The notes under the pieces: generated by a model
What the model saw: only the letters and a program-made list of their open reading frames with translations
Databases searched by the model: none
Told to the model about the DNA's origin: nothing
Source: Siphonodentalium dalli
Taxonomy: Eukaryota > Mollusca > Scaphopoda > Gadilida > Siphonodentaliidae
NCBI GenBank assembly: GCA_032622095.1
Contig: CP136069.1
Span: 171,422,394 to 171,486,393, forward strand
Reading direction: 5' to 3'
Length of the DNA stretch: 64,000 nt
Position numbers and translations under genes: made by a program
Part shown: piece by piece, positions 1 through 11,093 of the stretch
Numbering within the stretch: position 1 is the stretch's first letter
Layout: every line of letters starts with the position of its first letter

Positions 1-164
1 GGTTTAGCGTTGAACTCTGTACAGAACTTTTATGAGGTCGAAATCACTCAACAAAATAGGTAAACCTATGCGTCGAATGGCGGGATCTCAAGCAAGCCTT
101 TAACTATGTAAAAGAGCGTGAACTGTCACGGGGTGTTGTGTGCGTTTGCATGTGGGGAGTACGT

Positions 165-228
165 GAGGGTTTGTGAGGGTGGGTGTGTGTGAGGGTGTGT
201 GTGTGAGGCTGAGGGTGTGTGAGGGAGG

Positions 229-261
<33 letters not shown>

Positions 262-327
262 GGTGTGTGTGTGTGAGGGAGGGTGAGGATGTATGTGTGT
301 GAGTGTGGGTGCGATGGTGTGGTGAGG

Positions 328-379
<52 letters not shown>

Positions 380-459
380 TAGAGATAGAGAGGGCGTGTC
401 TGTGTGTGCGAGGGTGCGCGCATATGTGAGAGAAAGATATAGCGGAGAGAGATATGGGA

Positions 460-490
<31 letters not shown>

Positions 491-495
491 GTGTA
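165..495. repeat. GT/GA-rich microsatellite
   Basis: Runs of GT, GAGG and GA dinucleotides dominate this stretch (GTGTGTGT near 230-250 and 330-345, GAGAGA near 345-380 and 463-490). Open frames across it on either strand encode only Ser/Leu/His/Thr or Arg/Glu low-complexity peptides and are not genes. Confidence 0.95.
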
Positions 496-1534
496 TATGC
501 GCATAGCGGATCCGCAGATACCTGTCTGAGTGCTGCGAATACGCTGTACGTGTGATTGGGTGTGCGATCTCGTTATCATATACATATTGTACATAACAAG
601 TGCGATGCGTTGTCTTAATACTCTGTATTTCATATAACTGTATTATTATGCTCCGTCTTGTATGACTTGTGTTTTTCTTGTCTTTTTCTTTTGAACTGTG
701 TATATGTTACATGTATATCTCTGTGAGCTCTTCATTAATGCAGGAAATAAAGAAATATATATATATAAATGTAGTTGACCAACTTTGATTCCCGGAATGT
801 GACACGCGGGTGTGTCAGGTCTGGCTCGCGTGCGGATCTGACTATATAGTCAACACTGCGTAAATATGTTATGAAATTGAACAAATTAGTTCATGTTTCA
901 TACTTTATTTTCGATGCTCTGGGAAACTAAATATTATCAATTTCGTCGCATGTTCTGCTATATTAAGCCCAACACACGATTTGTGGCTCCAAACACCTGC
1001 ATCCAATCCACACCCAACCCAGTCCCCTTCATCTTGTCTGACCCATATTTGATTTCGCAGCACTGACAATACTGTGCGTCTTTGTCTAGTACAAGATTTG
1101 GATTGTAATTGTCCTGAAGAAAAAAAAGGATGTAAGAACACTGAATGAAACCGAGAAGTAAAATGTGCATATCTTGTTGCATCTTGTTTTTATAAAAAAT
1201 CAAATAATTAGGTTAGTGAACATTTTAACGTTAACGTACATGTATATTAGAATTCATTGTTCCAATCTAAATATAGCAACAAACTTCAGCTGTGAAACTT
1301 TAAATATATATAAAAGAACTATAACCCAGCATCTTATGTCAATGTTCTCGAATTTTAATTTTTCAAATGCGATCACTATTTTAATATTTCGAATGTCGTT
1401 ATAACTTTCTCAGCAAGAGAGAGGTCATTGTGTTCTACTTTTCCGTCAACTGTGTTGCGATGTCGATATCCCTTCCACATGAAGAACTATCTGGCTCAGA
1501 TGGTCTCGATGGTTCCTTGTCAACTGGCTCCTAT
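496..1534. other. Intergenic, no gene seen
   Basis: I see no coding signal here. The stretch holds a short AT microsatellite near 755-765 and AT-rich sequence; the short open frames at 905-1203 and 1165-1404 have no recognisable domain. Confidence 0.6.
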
Positions 1535-1940
1535 GGGAAGTCGGTAGCCGAGAGGTAGCGTACTGGTCTCTCGTGCTATCGGACCGGGGATCGCAACCTG
1601 GTCAGGGTATTCTGACAAAAATCAGAACTCGGTCAGATACCAAGTTTGTCCGGCTGAAAAGTCTCATTCGAGATCACTGAATCAAGATCCGAATGCAAAA
1701 TGCCGACTTCCCCCATTACAACACTTGTCCAGGTATGTTGTCGTGGGTGCAGTACGCTGTCCGATCGGGCGCGGACATTAATGGCTGACCCGTGTACACG
1801 CCTCGGTGTGTGCACGTTAAAGAACGCTACTGGAGTCACCACAGGGTTATAAAGTTACTCGGCCGTGGTAGCACCTGGACCTCCACATAATCATCATGAC
1901 ATTGAGGGCGATGGAGTATCAAGTAGATGTAGATGTATGA
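1535..1940 (+). mobile_element. tRNA-derived SINE (candidate)
   Basis: The head resembles a tRNA gene with RNA polymerase III promoter boxes: an A-box-like TAGCCGAGAGG at 1545 and a B-box-like GGGATCGCAACC near 1587, spaced about 40 bp as in tRNAs. A non-tRNA body follows, including GTGCACGTTAAAGAACGC near 1811, and the element ends in short GTAGAT-type tail repeats (1921-1936). CTATGG lies on both sides (about 1531 and 1943) and may be a short target duplication. SINEs are transcribed by Pol III and mobilised by a partner LINE. No internal open frame is meaningful. Confidence 0.65.
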
Positions 1941-2040
1941 CACTATGGTCAGTGGAGATTTTGTTCATCATCTGGATTTTTCTCAAAATCAAGCCGAAAA
2001 AAAGTAAACTCGGATGACTTTGGAATTTTCTTGTTACTTT

Positions 2041-2442
2041 TTAACCCTTTACCCAACAGAAGGGCCCTGTGCCAATGCATTCTCTTATATATGCGAGTCG
2101 ACCATAGGTCGCCTCGCATATATAAGAGAATGCATTGGCTTAACACATTAAAAATTATAAAATTGTTAAAGAATGGTAAAAAAAAATGGTAAAAAGTGTT
2201 AAAAAAAGATTTTTTTTTAGGCCAATGCATTCTCTTATATATGCGAGGCGACCTATGGTCGACTCGCATATATAAGAGAATGCATTGGCATAGGGCATAA
2301 CTGTAACTATCACAATGTGGTCAAGGAGCCGGTTCCAATGATATCCATATTTGTATGGTTCTATTGAGACAGACCGAATATATTTTAGGCTGTTGAAGCT
2401 TTATTTGGCCGGTTTTGGCCGGTTTGTTGGGTAAAGGGTTAA
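2041..2442 (+). mobile_element. TTAA-flanked MITE carrying a compound palindrome, copy 1
   Basis: The element is bounded by TTAA on both sides. Its terminal inverted repeats are CCCTTTACCCAACA and TGTTGGGTAAAGGG, the arrangement of piggyBac-type non-autonomous elements. Inside lie two 69-bp palindromes (2071-2139 and 2221-2289) that are reverse complements of each other, separated by an AT-rich spacer, then a ~150-bp unique tail with GGCCGGTTTTGGCCGGTTTG. There is no transposase. Sister copies lie at 4963-5348 and 49299-49698. Confidence 0.85.
2071..2289. repeat. Compound palindrome module, locus 1
   Basis: P1 (2071-2139) reads GCCAATGCATTCTC..., passes a 9-bp centre and returns as ...GAGAATGCATTGGC. 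P2 (2221-2289) is its reverse complement. Outer ends are CCCTGTGCC and GGCATAGGG. Each half can form a ~30-bp hairpin stem, and the whole can form one larger stem. Short open frames reading through it are by-products of the symmetry. Confidence 0.9.
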
Positions 2443-3585
2443 GCTAATTGATACTCGCTGATGGGTATTCGTCGTGGGTTCATCAAATCTTGTGATCTAA
2501 TAATAGCAAACTTTTTTTTGTATATGGGCTCAGCGTAGTCTCCCTTGGTGTTTGATACCTTTGGACATCTTTTACAACGGCAGCTAAGTATTGTGAGCAT
2601 ATTATTGATATATAAAAATGAAAAATGCGATTTTTTTTACGCACATTTAGTATTTCCAACAACTGCACCGTTCAACTAGACGCAAACTTCCTGGTCTAGT
2701 CAGTAATGTTCCATTTGTGCCCTCTCCTTGGGTTTGATTTTTCCAACTGGTACCTCAGAATTAGCAACTGTTGAAAGTGGAAATTTCAACCTGACCCGTT
2801 AATGTTGAACATTTCTAATCAGCCATTTCATGCAGTCCTAATAATTGACAGAAAGTAAGAACATACATTATTGCTTGACTAAAACCATCACTTTCACCCT
2901 AAATACTGCCGTGGTTCCCAAATAAAGCTATCAGAAGAGTTTGAACATAGTTCTGAAATGTCAAAATGGGCATGGAATTCCAAACTATTATAAAATTGTA
3001 AAGATTTTGGAAAGTTATGCCTTAAAGGGAGACTGTGTCTAAACTTTCAGTATTTGAGAGATTTGTTTAATCTGAAGTAAGAATAGTAGCACTACGCCAT
3101 GTGTGAGTGTCGATGGAACGGATGTCACTTTGCAAGAAAATGTGTTTGTGGATCAACATATATCAACTTTCACATTTATTTGAGTTTGATTTTCGAATCG
3201 CTCAATGATACCAATTTACAGATGAAACAAACAAGAACGGAATACGGTCGCAAAAGAGATCTTCTGATTCTTCTTAAACTATTTCCAGATGAAGATGTAT
3301 GTCGGGGAGGTCAGGAAAAAATTTCCGGACACTAGGCGCAATTTTTTTTTCCGCCCCCTTGGTACCGACCACCTCCTAATTTTTTAATTTTTTTTGCGAT
3401 TCTGGGATAGGGACACACCCCCTCCAAACTGCTTCAAATGACTATTTTACTCAGTTTTCCTGATCTTATCCGATCAATGTTCCGTATCATGATTTTAGAA
3501 GCATTCCTACTTGTTATTTACTAACAAGACTGTAAAGTTTCTAAACAATTCTCCAATATACATGTATGTGGGCTGTAAGGTGTGC
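2443..3585. other. Intergenic, no gene seen
   Basis: This is AT-rich sequence. A segment at 2740-2810 (CCAACTGGTACCTC and a following AAATTTCAACCTGAC) resembles 43330-43385 and 43675-43700, which points to an old dispersed repeat. The 78-codon frame at 3099-3335 has no recognisable domain. Confidence 0.5.
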
Positions 3586-3589
3586 TGAT

Positions 3590-4020
3590 GGATTGACATT
3601 TGAAATCCAATATGGCTACTGGTAGCCATGTTTGTTTTAAACAAATTTGGGGGGGGGAATGAAGGCTCCCATCTAGAGGTCACCTAGAAAATCCATATGA
3701 AGTTTGGTGACGATTGGATGAGAAATGTGACCTATAAGGTGTGCGAAATAATTTTTTTTTTTACAAAATTCGGGAAAAAATGGTAGGCACTCATCGAGAG
3801 GTCACACCGAAGATCCGTATAAAGTTTGGTGATGGTCGGATAAGGGATAAGCTTTGCAGGGTGTGTTAAAGGATTTAGTGATGCACAGAGTAAAATCCAA
3901 GAATGGCTGCCAGCGGCCATATTTTTCATAAAAAATAATTCAAATTTGACAGCTCCCATCTAGTGGTCATCCTATAGACCCATATACCGAATATCGTTGA
4001 AATCGGTCAAAGTTTGTTTT
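3590..4020 (+). repeat. Old dispersed repeat with 'ATGGCTGCCAGCGGCCAT' motif
   Basis: Two or three degenerate units recur at about 120-150 bp. They share phrases such as CATCTAGAGGTCA, AAGTTTGGTGA and GGCCATATTTTTCA. Related text appears at 6700-6740 and 7540-7960, so this is a dispersed or tandemly degenerated repeat family. No coding content is evident. Confidence 0.55.
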
Positions 4021-4962
4021 AACATGTTTGTTTTCTTTTATTATGGTTTTTGAATAGTCTATTTTCATTTGAAGAGTTCAGCGAAGAGTTTAAATTGATT
4101 TGAAGAATCTATTATTGTGTTATGTTTTCATTTATATCAGGTTGAATAAATGATTTTTGATACAACTATTTAAATCTGAGCCTTTCCATGTCAATGTGCA
4201 TTGATAGATCCTTGATGAAAACCTTTTTATTACCCATTGGAGTCATCACTCATTATTAACTGATGGTGAACTCAATCCCCCTACCAAGAGTTAAGTAAAT
4301 TACCTATTACATAATAGAAGCATTCTTAAAACCATTTGTCGCATTATTTTCAAGAAAAATGACTCTGGGAAAAAATATACAGGGCCAGGAAAAAATGTGT
4401 AAGCCGGGCTGCTGAACCACCAACCCACCCCGCCTAATGTTCGGAACTTTGTGTCACCACAACCATGCAGTTATTAATATTTTTTTGATAAATCATCGGC
4501 GGATGCCTTCAATTTGATGTCATATGTTCGTGATTGCTTGTTGTGCATGGCGTTTGCTAATTTCTAATTATCCCGTTATGTAGTGGTGGTTACATGTACG
4601 TGGCAAAACCAGAAACTTCTGATATATCGTAATCGAGTTTATGGCTCGAGTCATAAACACAATTTAATATAATGTTCATGTTGTTACATGCGGTTCTTTT
4701 GAGTTTGAGTATGCGTGTGTATTCAGCATGCATCCTCGACTCAAATTAATTAATGTTCCTTTTAATGAAGTGGAAGGCATCCAATAAATGGCCGGATTCG
4801 CGTGCAGCACCCCCTTTATCAGAAACGAAACTTTTATAATGGAAAATAGTTCGAGATGATTCTAATTTGAATTCCCAGGGTTATATTAAGGTAAAGTATT
4901 GTGCATCAAGATATTCGTCTGCGGTGTCATTTTGCTTGAGCGATAATATTCTTTATTTCAGT
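4021..4962. other. Intergenic, nothing recognised
   Basis: No domain-bearing open frame or repeat structure is visible to me. It runs up to the TTAA of the next MITE copy. Confidence 0.5.
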
Positions 4963-5348
4963 TTAACCCTTTACCCAACAGAAGGGCCCTGTGCCAATGC
5001 ATTCTCTTATATATGCGAGTCGACCATAGGTCGCCTCGCATATATAAGAGAATCCATTGGCTTAACACATTAAAAATTATAAAATTGTTAAAGAATGTAA
5101 GAAAAATGGTAAAAAGTGTTACAAAAAGATTGTTTTTAGGCCAATGCATTCTCTTATATATGCGAGGCGACCTATGGTCGACTCGCATATATAAGAGAAT
5201 GCATTGGCACAGGGCATAACTGTAACTATCACAATGTGGTCAAGGAGCCGGTTCCAATGATATCCATATGTGTATGGTTCTATTGAGACAGACCGAAGAT
5301 ATTTTAGGCTGTTGAAGCTTTATTTGGCCGGTTTGTTGGGTAAAGGGT
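4963..5348 (+). mobile_element. TTAA-flanked MITE, copy 2
   Basis: This has the same architecture as copy 1: TTAA at 4963, palindromes at 4993-5061 and 5140-5208, then the unique tail ending GGGTAAAGGGT. The left palindrome has one mismatch (AATCCATTGG instead of AATGCATTGG). The right TTAA is missing because the element runs straight into an inverted partial copy. Confidence 0.85.
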
Positions 5349-5526
5349 CAACAAACCGGCCAAAACCGGCCAAATAAAGCTTCAACAGCCTAAAATATAT
5401 TCGGTCTGTCTCAATAGAACCATACAAATATGGATATCATTGGAACCGGCTCCTTGACCACATTGTGATAGTTACAGTTATGCCCTGTGCCAATGCATTC
5501 TCTTATATATGCGAGTCGACCATAGG
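5349..5526 (-). mobile_element. Truncated inverted partial copy fused tail-to-tail to copy 2
   Basis: From CAACAAACCGGCC onward the sequence is the reverse complement of the right part of the preceding MITE, including GGAACCGGCTCCTTGACC. It then enters the compound palindrome and stops at 5526, the centre of that palindrome (GACCATAGGT). A perfect tail-to-tail joint would read ...AAAGGGTTAACCCTTT...; the central bases are missing. Confidence 0.85.
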
Positions 5527-6304
5527 TACACATAGAGGAAGATGATTGTGTTTATGAATATCTTTCCGATCCATGTCCAACATATCATACAGTTATTTCG
5601 GCCAATTTGGCCGGTTACTTCATGTGAGTTTTTCATCTGACGTGTGTGTCGGAATAATGATATGGAGGATTTATGTAAATGTTAGCCCAAACTACATTTC
5701 CAAGTAACGATGGTTTTGTTGTTTATTTTGAGGAATAATACCGCGTCAGATGAATTCAGCCCAAATATGTTAACAGTTGTCGTGTAAAACATTCGGCAGT
5801 AAGTTAGCGTTATTTAGTATTTGTGGATGTCCTTTAACATGGGGAAAATAGACTACTTTGCTTGAACGAGCATGTGAATTGTCGTTTTTAATGTATAGCA
5901 ACTTTATAATCAATAACAGAGGCATTCTCTGTCAAATAAGGTCGCTCTATTTACGATACCAATTGGGGAACTTTGTAAATTAAATTACGCGTAAACTTAA
6001 CCTGCTGCAAATAGAAAAGGTGTCGGAATCGGCGTACTCGCCCCATGGGCTAACTCGCCAATCGGCGCGTGCCAACTCGGAATAAAAGGCCAACTCGGAA
6101 TAAAAGATGCATACGGGGTGTTATATGGCGTTTGGTCCGTTGTTTCTCAATGAATATTATTGAAATTTGGTGTATATGTCCGGGCTGGGACATGGAATAC
6201 AACAACGTTTGAATTGTTTTTAAATTTACAAATTTGTTGATTTTATTCATTTTGTTTTCGTTCTGAAACACACTATAAAGTGTATATAATATAATAACGA
6301 ACAC
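5527..6304. other. Intergenic, nothing recognised
   Basis: AT-rich sequence. The only local structure seen is a short direct repeat, CCAACTCGGAATAAAA, occurring twice near 6070-6105. No credible gene. Confidence 0.5.
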
Positions 6305-6595
6305 GAGACATACATAATTTATGAACTGTTAACAAAAGATATCAAATTCAATACATGACAAAGGTGACTCAGTGGAGTTTATAAAGTGAACATAAAAACA
6401 TTGAGGTAAGAATCTTTTTAAGGAATTCAACTTTATTTAATGATAATAAACACATAAATTAAAATAACAAATATGAGACATACATGATTTATAAACTGTT
6501 AACAACAGATATCAAACTCAATACATGACAAAGATGACTCAGTGAAGTTTATAAAGTGAACATAAAAATATTAAGGTAAAAATCTTTTTAAGCAT
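6305..6595. repeat. Local tandem duplication, period about 170 bp
   Basis: GAGACATACAT begins at 6305 and again at 6475. About 115 bp that follow (CTGTTAACA, CAATACATGACAAAG, GTTTATAAAGTGAACAT) are near-identical in both copies. Confidence 0.85.
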
Positions 6596-6599
6596 TACT

Positions 6600-7990
6600 A
6601 AACCGTTTAGCACAGTCCACTTCACTCATCCGATCATCACTAAACTTCATATTTATCTTGATATTGATCTATCAGATGAGAGCTATCAAATATTTTTTTA
6701 ATTTTATAGGAAAAAATGGTCGCCAGCGGCCATATTGCATTTACGTTATATGTTATCGCTTCATGTCGATATCTAGTATTACTTAGAAATTTCACCTTTC
6801 CAGATTCATAATTGCTCCATTGACTGTAACAGATGGAATTATTCCCCTCTTCGGATAGAGTGTCACTGAAACTTTATTTTGTCAGACTGTCTGTATAGTC
6901 ACTGATTATATATGGCAATAATCTGTAATAAGATGTAGCACTATTTTATTTTAAATTTACATGCAGTGCTGTTTTTATACAACAATTCTAATCCCCCCTA
7001 GATCATCATGTGATCGACCATACATCGCGCGAGGACCTGGTTGAATTAAGGGGGGGTTTTTATGGATAACTTCTGTCCTCAAGCTAGATTATACTTATGA
7101 CATTTAATGGCATGTTTCTAACATGGAGGGTTAGATATGCGTAAGACACCACCACTCTTCAATTCACACCAAGTTATCAGCTGTCATATTCGGATATTAG
7201 AACCCATAGCCATGATATATGGTTTATTTTGTGTATACTAGTAATATTGTTATTTTCAGTACCTTTATATACCAGTACTGTGTATAACAATGCATATACA
7301 TTAATCCATGTATACATGTATATTGATTCAACGGATTCAGTGGTTTTGTCCATCAGTCTATCAAATTTGCGGGGAAAACATGGCCACAAGCAGTACACCC
7401 TGTTAAATTTCGAATTTGAATCAATTGGCGCACCCTGCAGCCAGCTTTTATTGGAGAACTTTTTCTCATGTGGATAGTTTGGGTCACCGCTAGATGTGAG
7501 CCATGTTTTGTTCGCAAGCTGTCCTTGTGAAGACATCACTGCCAGCGGTGATCTTGAATTTTACTATTTTTATGGCTAAATAATTTGGTTGATCCTACAG
7601 ACGACACCCCTTGTCCGATCGTCACCAGATTCCACAATGATCTTCTGGATAACCAGGGGGAGATTAATCTAATTTTCCCGAATTTCGTTAAAAAACATTA
7701 CCACAGGCAGCAATTTGGTATCTTACTGTTTGATCCTCTTTTGCGTGACTGAATTGTTTAGCAACTGTACAGTCATATCCCTCATCTGATAGTCACCACA
7801 CTTTATATTGATCTTCGGGCTGACAACTAGATGGGAGCTATCGAATGCTTTGAATTTTTTTGGAAAACATTGTCGCCAGCAGTCATCTTCTATTTTGGTT
7901 TTTATATACATGTATATCTCTTCATTCGGATAGCCAGTATTACGTAGGTACTTCAACTTTCCGCATTCCTGTCATCATTTGAAATATAAA
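6600..7990. repeat. Degenerate repeat-derived intergenic sequence
   Basis: Scattered matches to the repeat at 3590-4020 occur here (GGTCGCCAGCGGCCATATT near 6719; CGATCGTCACCAGATTCC near 7616; GACAACTAGATGGGAGCTATCG near 7820). The 120-codon and 82-codon frames at 7177-7539 overlap on opposite strands and have no recognisable domain. Confidence 0.45.
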
Positions 7991-8140
7991 AATTTACCTG
8001 ATACCATGCACCCTTCAAAATTTGTTTCGTCGTATCTATTTTAATGACCCGTGTGGTAATATTGATACAGATATATTTGTCAAACATTTCTTTGTACAAT
8101 ATACAGGTATTTAGTTTGTAACTAAATCTAGAAATATATA

Positions 8141-8805
8141 ATAGTAGCTGGTGGACCCTACTTCGTCCGGGATGTTCCCCTCTGATTTTCGGAGAATTGC
8201 GCGATTTAACCTTGAATTGACCATTTTAAAGGTGAACGTCATGTCGGGTCACGATTTGACCCGCCCAAAACACTCCCCGGACAAAAGTCACGACAAAAGT
8301 ACCCGTCGAAATCCACCCGGCTTTACCCGATTTGACCTTGAATTGACAATTTTGAATGTCAAGATCAGGTCAGGGTCATAATTTGACCCACCCGAAACAC
8401 TCCTGGGACAAAAGTAACAGTAGGTATTATATTTCGTTGAAATACTTCGTTTTACCAGATTTGACCTTGAATTGATCTTTTTGAATGTCAAAGTCAGGTC
8501 GGGATCAAGATTTGACCCGTCCAAATAGTCCAGAAACATGCCTACATCAGCACGTTCGAGAACATGGTCCCACGTGAAATTGGACCCGTCAATATTGCTC
8601 CCGGGTTCGAAGTAGTCCTACACACAAATTTTTAGTCGGATCGGTCAAGGTCCAGAAACATGCCTATGAGCGAGGTCAAGTTGACACGTTAAATACCAAA
8701 TCCGAGTCGGATCAGTCGAGCAGTGTTAGAGTCTATAACACATACACACATGCATTCATGCATACACACATACATACAGACAGGTGTTCCAAAATGTATA
8801 ATCGA
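8141..8805 (-). mobile_element. Decayed Helitron-like element (type A)
   Basis: This resembles the type-A elements at 54.5-63 kb. The left end has CCCTACTTCGTCCGGG, and the body has repeated TTTGACCTTGAATTGA with GACCCGYCC-AAA-CACTC. The right end has CACACATACATACAGACAGG and then TGTTCCAAAATGTATAAT. On the minus strand this reads as a 5' end, internal microsatellite, half-site-rich body and 3' hairpin. Divergence is high, so it is an old copy. Confidence 0.7.
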
Positions 8806-9343
8806 TAGCTACAACAATTCTATGGTAGATAGTTCACGGCCGACCTGATGCATGCATCTTAGTTTTCTTGTTATACTGTTGAGTGCAGTATGTGTTTTCT
8901 TGTACGAGTCCAGGTTGTGGTGAAAGGTCATATAGTAATATGACTTTTCAACACAACCTTGACGAGTACAAGAAAAACTCATACTGTACACAGCATTGTG
9001 TAATGGCATTTTAATTATCCATCTGTATGTTTATCCATATTTTGGGAATAAAACTTTAGCGGTTATTTTTGGTATTTGTCGGCACTTAATTCTCTATAAA
9101 AGCCTGTATTTGATCATCAGAAAGCATTATTTGGAAGAGTAAACACGGAAATAAAATAAAAACTCAATGCGGAAGTGAAACGTGCGCGCATCACAATTCA
9201 ATAGTTAAATCGTGACGTCACAGAGTCTCGACAAAAAATTCATATTGCACACTTGGGAGTCCAATATGACATTCGGGGGTCCAATATGACTTTTTCCCGG
9301 ATTATCGCGTGGCGGCTTTTGCCCAATCAGAAATAAGTAGTGG

Positions 9344-9681
9344 TTAGAGCACAAGAACAATTCGCGTGCTCTGACCGACTTAGAGCACAATTGATCACAC
9401 ATAATGCAATGAACTGGAAATGTGTCGTTCACTGGCCGCGATTGGACACAATAGCCGGTTAGCCACGCCCAAAAACGTGATTAACATGAACTGAATGTGA
9501 ATAGATATGTCCGAAACAACACAGACTGTTCCCACTTTGAAGCGCCCGTGCGATTTGTTTGTTATCAGTTGCGGGTGCCTAGCAATGGGATAATCACTGA
9601 ACTATTCCTTCGCCAGCCTTGGGAATTGGTGTACTTTACCAAAAATCAGGGAACGATTGCAACTATGGGATTGTGCTCTAA
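9344..9681 (+). mobile_element. TIR MITE (TTAGAGCACAA family), copy 1
   Basis: The ends are TTAGAGCACAA and TTGTGCTCTAA. The interior matches the element at 28653-29087, including GACACAATAGCCGGTTAGC and GGGATAATCACTGAACTATT. No transposase is present and I could not fix a target-site duplication. Confidence 0.8.
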
Positions 9682-9767
9682 TGTTAGTTAAGGGATGGAT
9701 CATAAATGCATGACATTACAACATAGATAAACTCGTCCTGGTAGTACTACTATACTGTACATCATTG

Positions 9768-9900
9768 ATTGCATTGTTTCGAGATTGACATGAGGCTTTA
9801 TCAACCCGAGGAAGTTAATATTCATCGAGGCTGCAGGCCGATGTGAATATTAACTTTCAAGGGTTAATAAATCCTCATGTCAACCTCGAAACAATGCAAT
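9768..9900. repeat. Solitary ~133-bp hairpin palindrome A
   Basis: ATTGCATTGTTTCGAG at the left is mirrored by CTCGAAACAATGCAAT at the right. The arms stay nearly complementary through GACATGAGG/CCTCATGTC and GAAGTTAATATTCA/TGAATATTAACTTT, with a short GC-rich centre (CTGCAG). There is no open frame. Confidence 0.9.
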
Positions 9901-10238
9901 AAGCGTTTTATTATATGATCGACCAATGTCATGAAGCCCCTTAGGCCTGGAACACCTTACTGTGCGTAAATGTGCGTAATTGGATCAATCAAATGCACAA
10001 CAATGTAGATACTTTATCATTGGACAAACCCAGGGATTTACAATTCCTATTAATAACCATAACGTAGCCTGACTTAAAAAATTTATTAACCCTTCTTGCC
10101 TATTTATAGCACAATCCGATAGATATCGTGATTTATCAACTTTTTTTCGTACGATTTAATATAGGACTTTTAGAACAAAGTTTATGATCATATAATAATG
10201 ATCAATATTAACCACATTGTGCACTTTAGTATACATTT

Positions 10239-10372
10239 ATTGCATGGTTACGAGGTTGACATGAGGAATTATCAACCCGAGGAAGTTAATATTCACCGAG
10301 ACCGCAGGCCGGGGTGAATATTAACTTCCAAGGGTTGATAAATCCTGACGCCAACCTCGAAACCATGCAATA
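10239..10372. repeat. Solitary ~134-bp hairpin palindrome B
   Basis: This is a second, diverged copy of hairpin A: TATTGCATGGTTACGAGG at the left and CCTCGAAACCATGCAATA at the right. The centre is GACCGCAGGCC. Several compensating differences keep the stem. Confidence 0.85.
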
Positions 10373-10690
10373 AGTGTTTTATTATATGATCCACCAATGT
10401 TATCAAGCCTATTAGGCCTGAACTACCTTACTGACCCATATATATAAATCCATAAAATGCAAAACAATGTTTTTCAACAAGAAAAAATTTAATAAACAAT
10501 ACATATATTACCAAACATCACTACATTGTCATGAACATCCGAAAATCACGTCGCGTGATCTTGTTATTAACCCATATTGCCTATTTATAGAACAACCAGG
10601 CAGATATCGTGATTTATCAACTTCGTTTGACCATCATTTAGTATGGGACTTTTAGAAGAAAGATTATGATCATATAATAATTTACATTAA

Positions 10691-11093
10691 TTGTATTCCC
10701 CTTAAAGTGACATGCATGCTTTTGTGGCCTGGGTATCGGTGTATACTGTAAAGTTAGTTACGGGCCACCTGTGTGTGACATTTTTTGTAGTATGATAGAT
10801 ATTCATGTCACTTTTATAAATTCATTCCTTCGGCGAGACATCTCTACCCACGATAATGACATGCCATGTCCTGTATGTCCATCTGATTAATTGTACCAAA
10901 TGATAAATTCCAGTATTGAAGGATAAGTTCGTTTAAATACTAATTAGTTAGTATTCCGTATAGCCCTGCGCCTTATCGCTTCACGTAGCTACAATTTTAC
11001 GCAAGTAATAATGCAGACTATTTACTATTTTCTTCATCTTTCCACGCTATACGAAGCTAGTGTTTGTATCTGGGAAATGTTATAATCACGGTG
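10691..11093 (+). repeat. Dispersed repeat segment shared with 14200-14640
   Basis: AAAGTGACATGCATGC, GGTATCGGTGTATA, CACCTGTGTGTGAC and CATGATAATGAC-like phrases recur in order at 14225-14410. CTATACGAAGCTAGTG with GGGAAATGTTATAA recurs at 18690-18725. This is host repeat DNA into which the next MITE inserted. Confidence 0.65.

Larger units (their letters stand above)
9768..10690 (+). repeat. Tandem duplication of a ~460-bp unit beginning with the hairpin
   Basis: Unit 1 (9768-10238) and unit 2 (10239-10690) each contain the hairpin, TTTTATTATATGATC, a TTAGGCCTG segment, GCCTATTTATAG and a closing GATCATATAATAAT. The units are clearly diverged, so the duplication is not recent. Confidence 0.75.

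Noticed and set aside
100-633. 177-codon minus-strand open frame rich in Ser, Leu, His and Thr
   Set aside because: It is the translation of a GT/GA microsatellite; no domain and extreme composition bias.
1535-1610. Functional tRNA gene
   Set aside because: A-box and B-box resemble a tRNA, but I could not draw a convincing acceptor stem and the sequence continues into a SINE body and tail.
1949-2269. Recurrent short frames with a conserved YKRMHW-type peptide at 2, 5, 11, 49 and 50 kb
   Set aside because: The peptide is conserved only because the DNA palindrome is; it reads in both strands of the same symmetric sequence.
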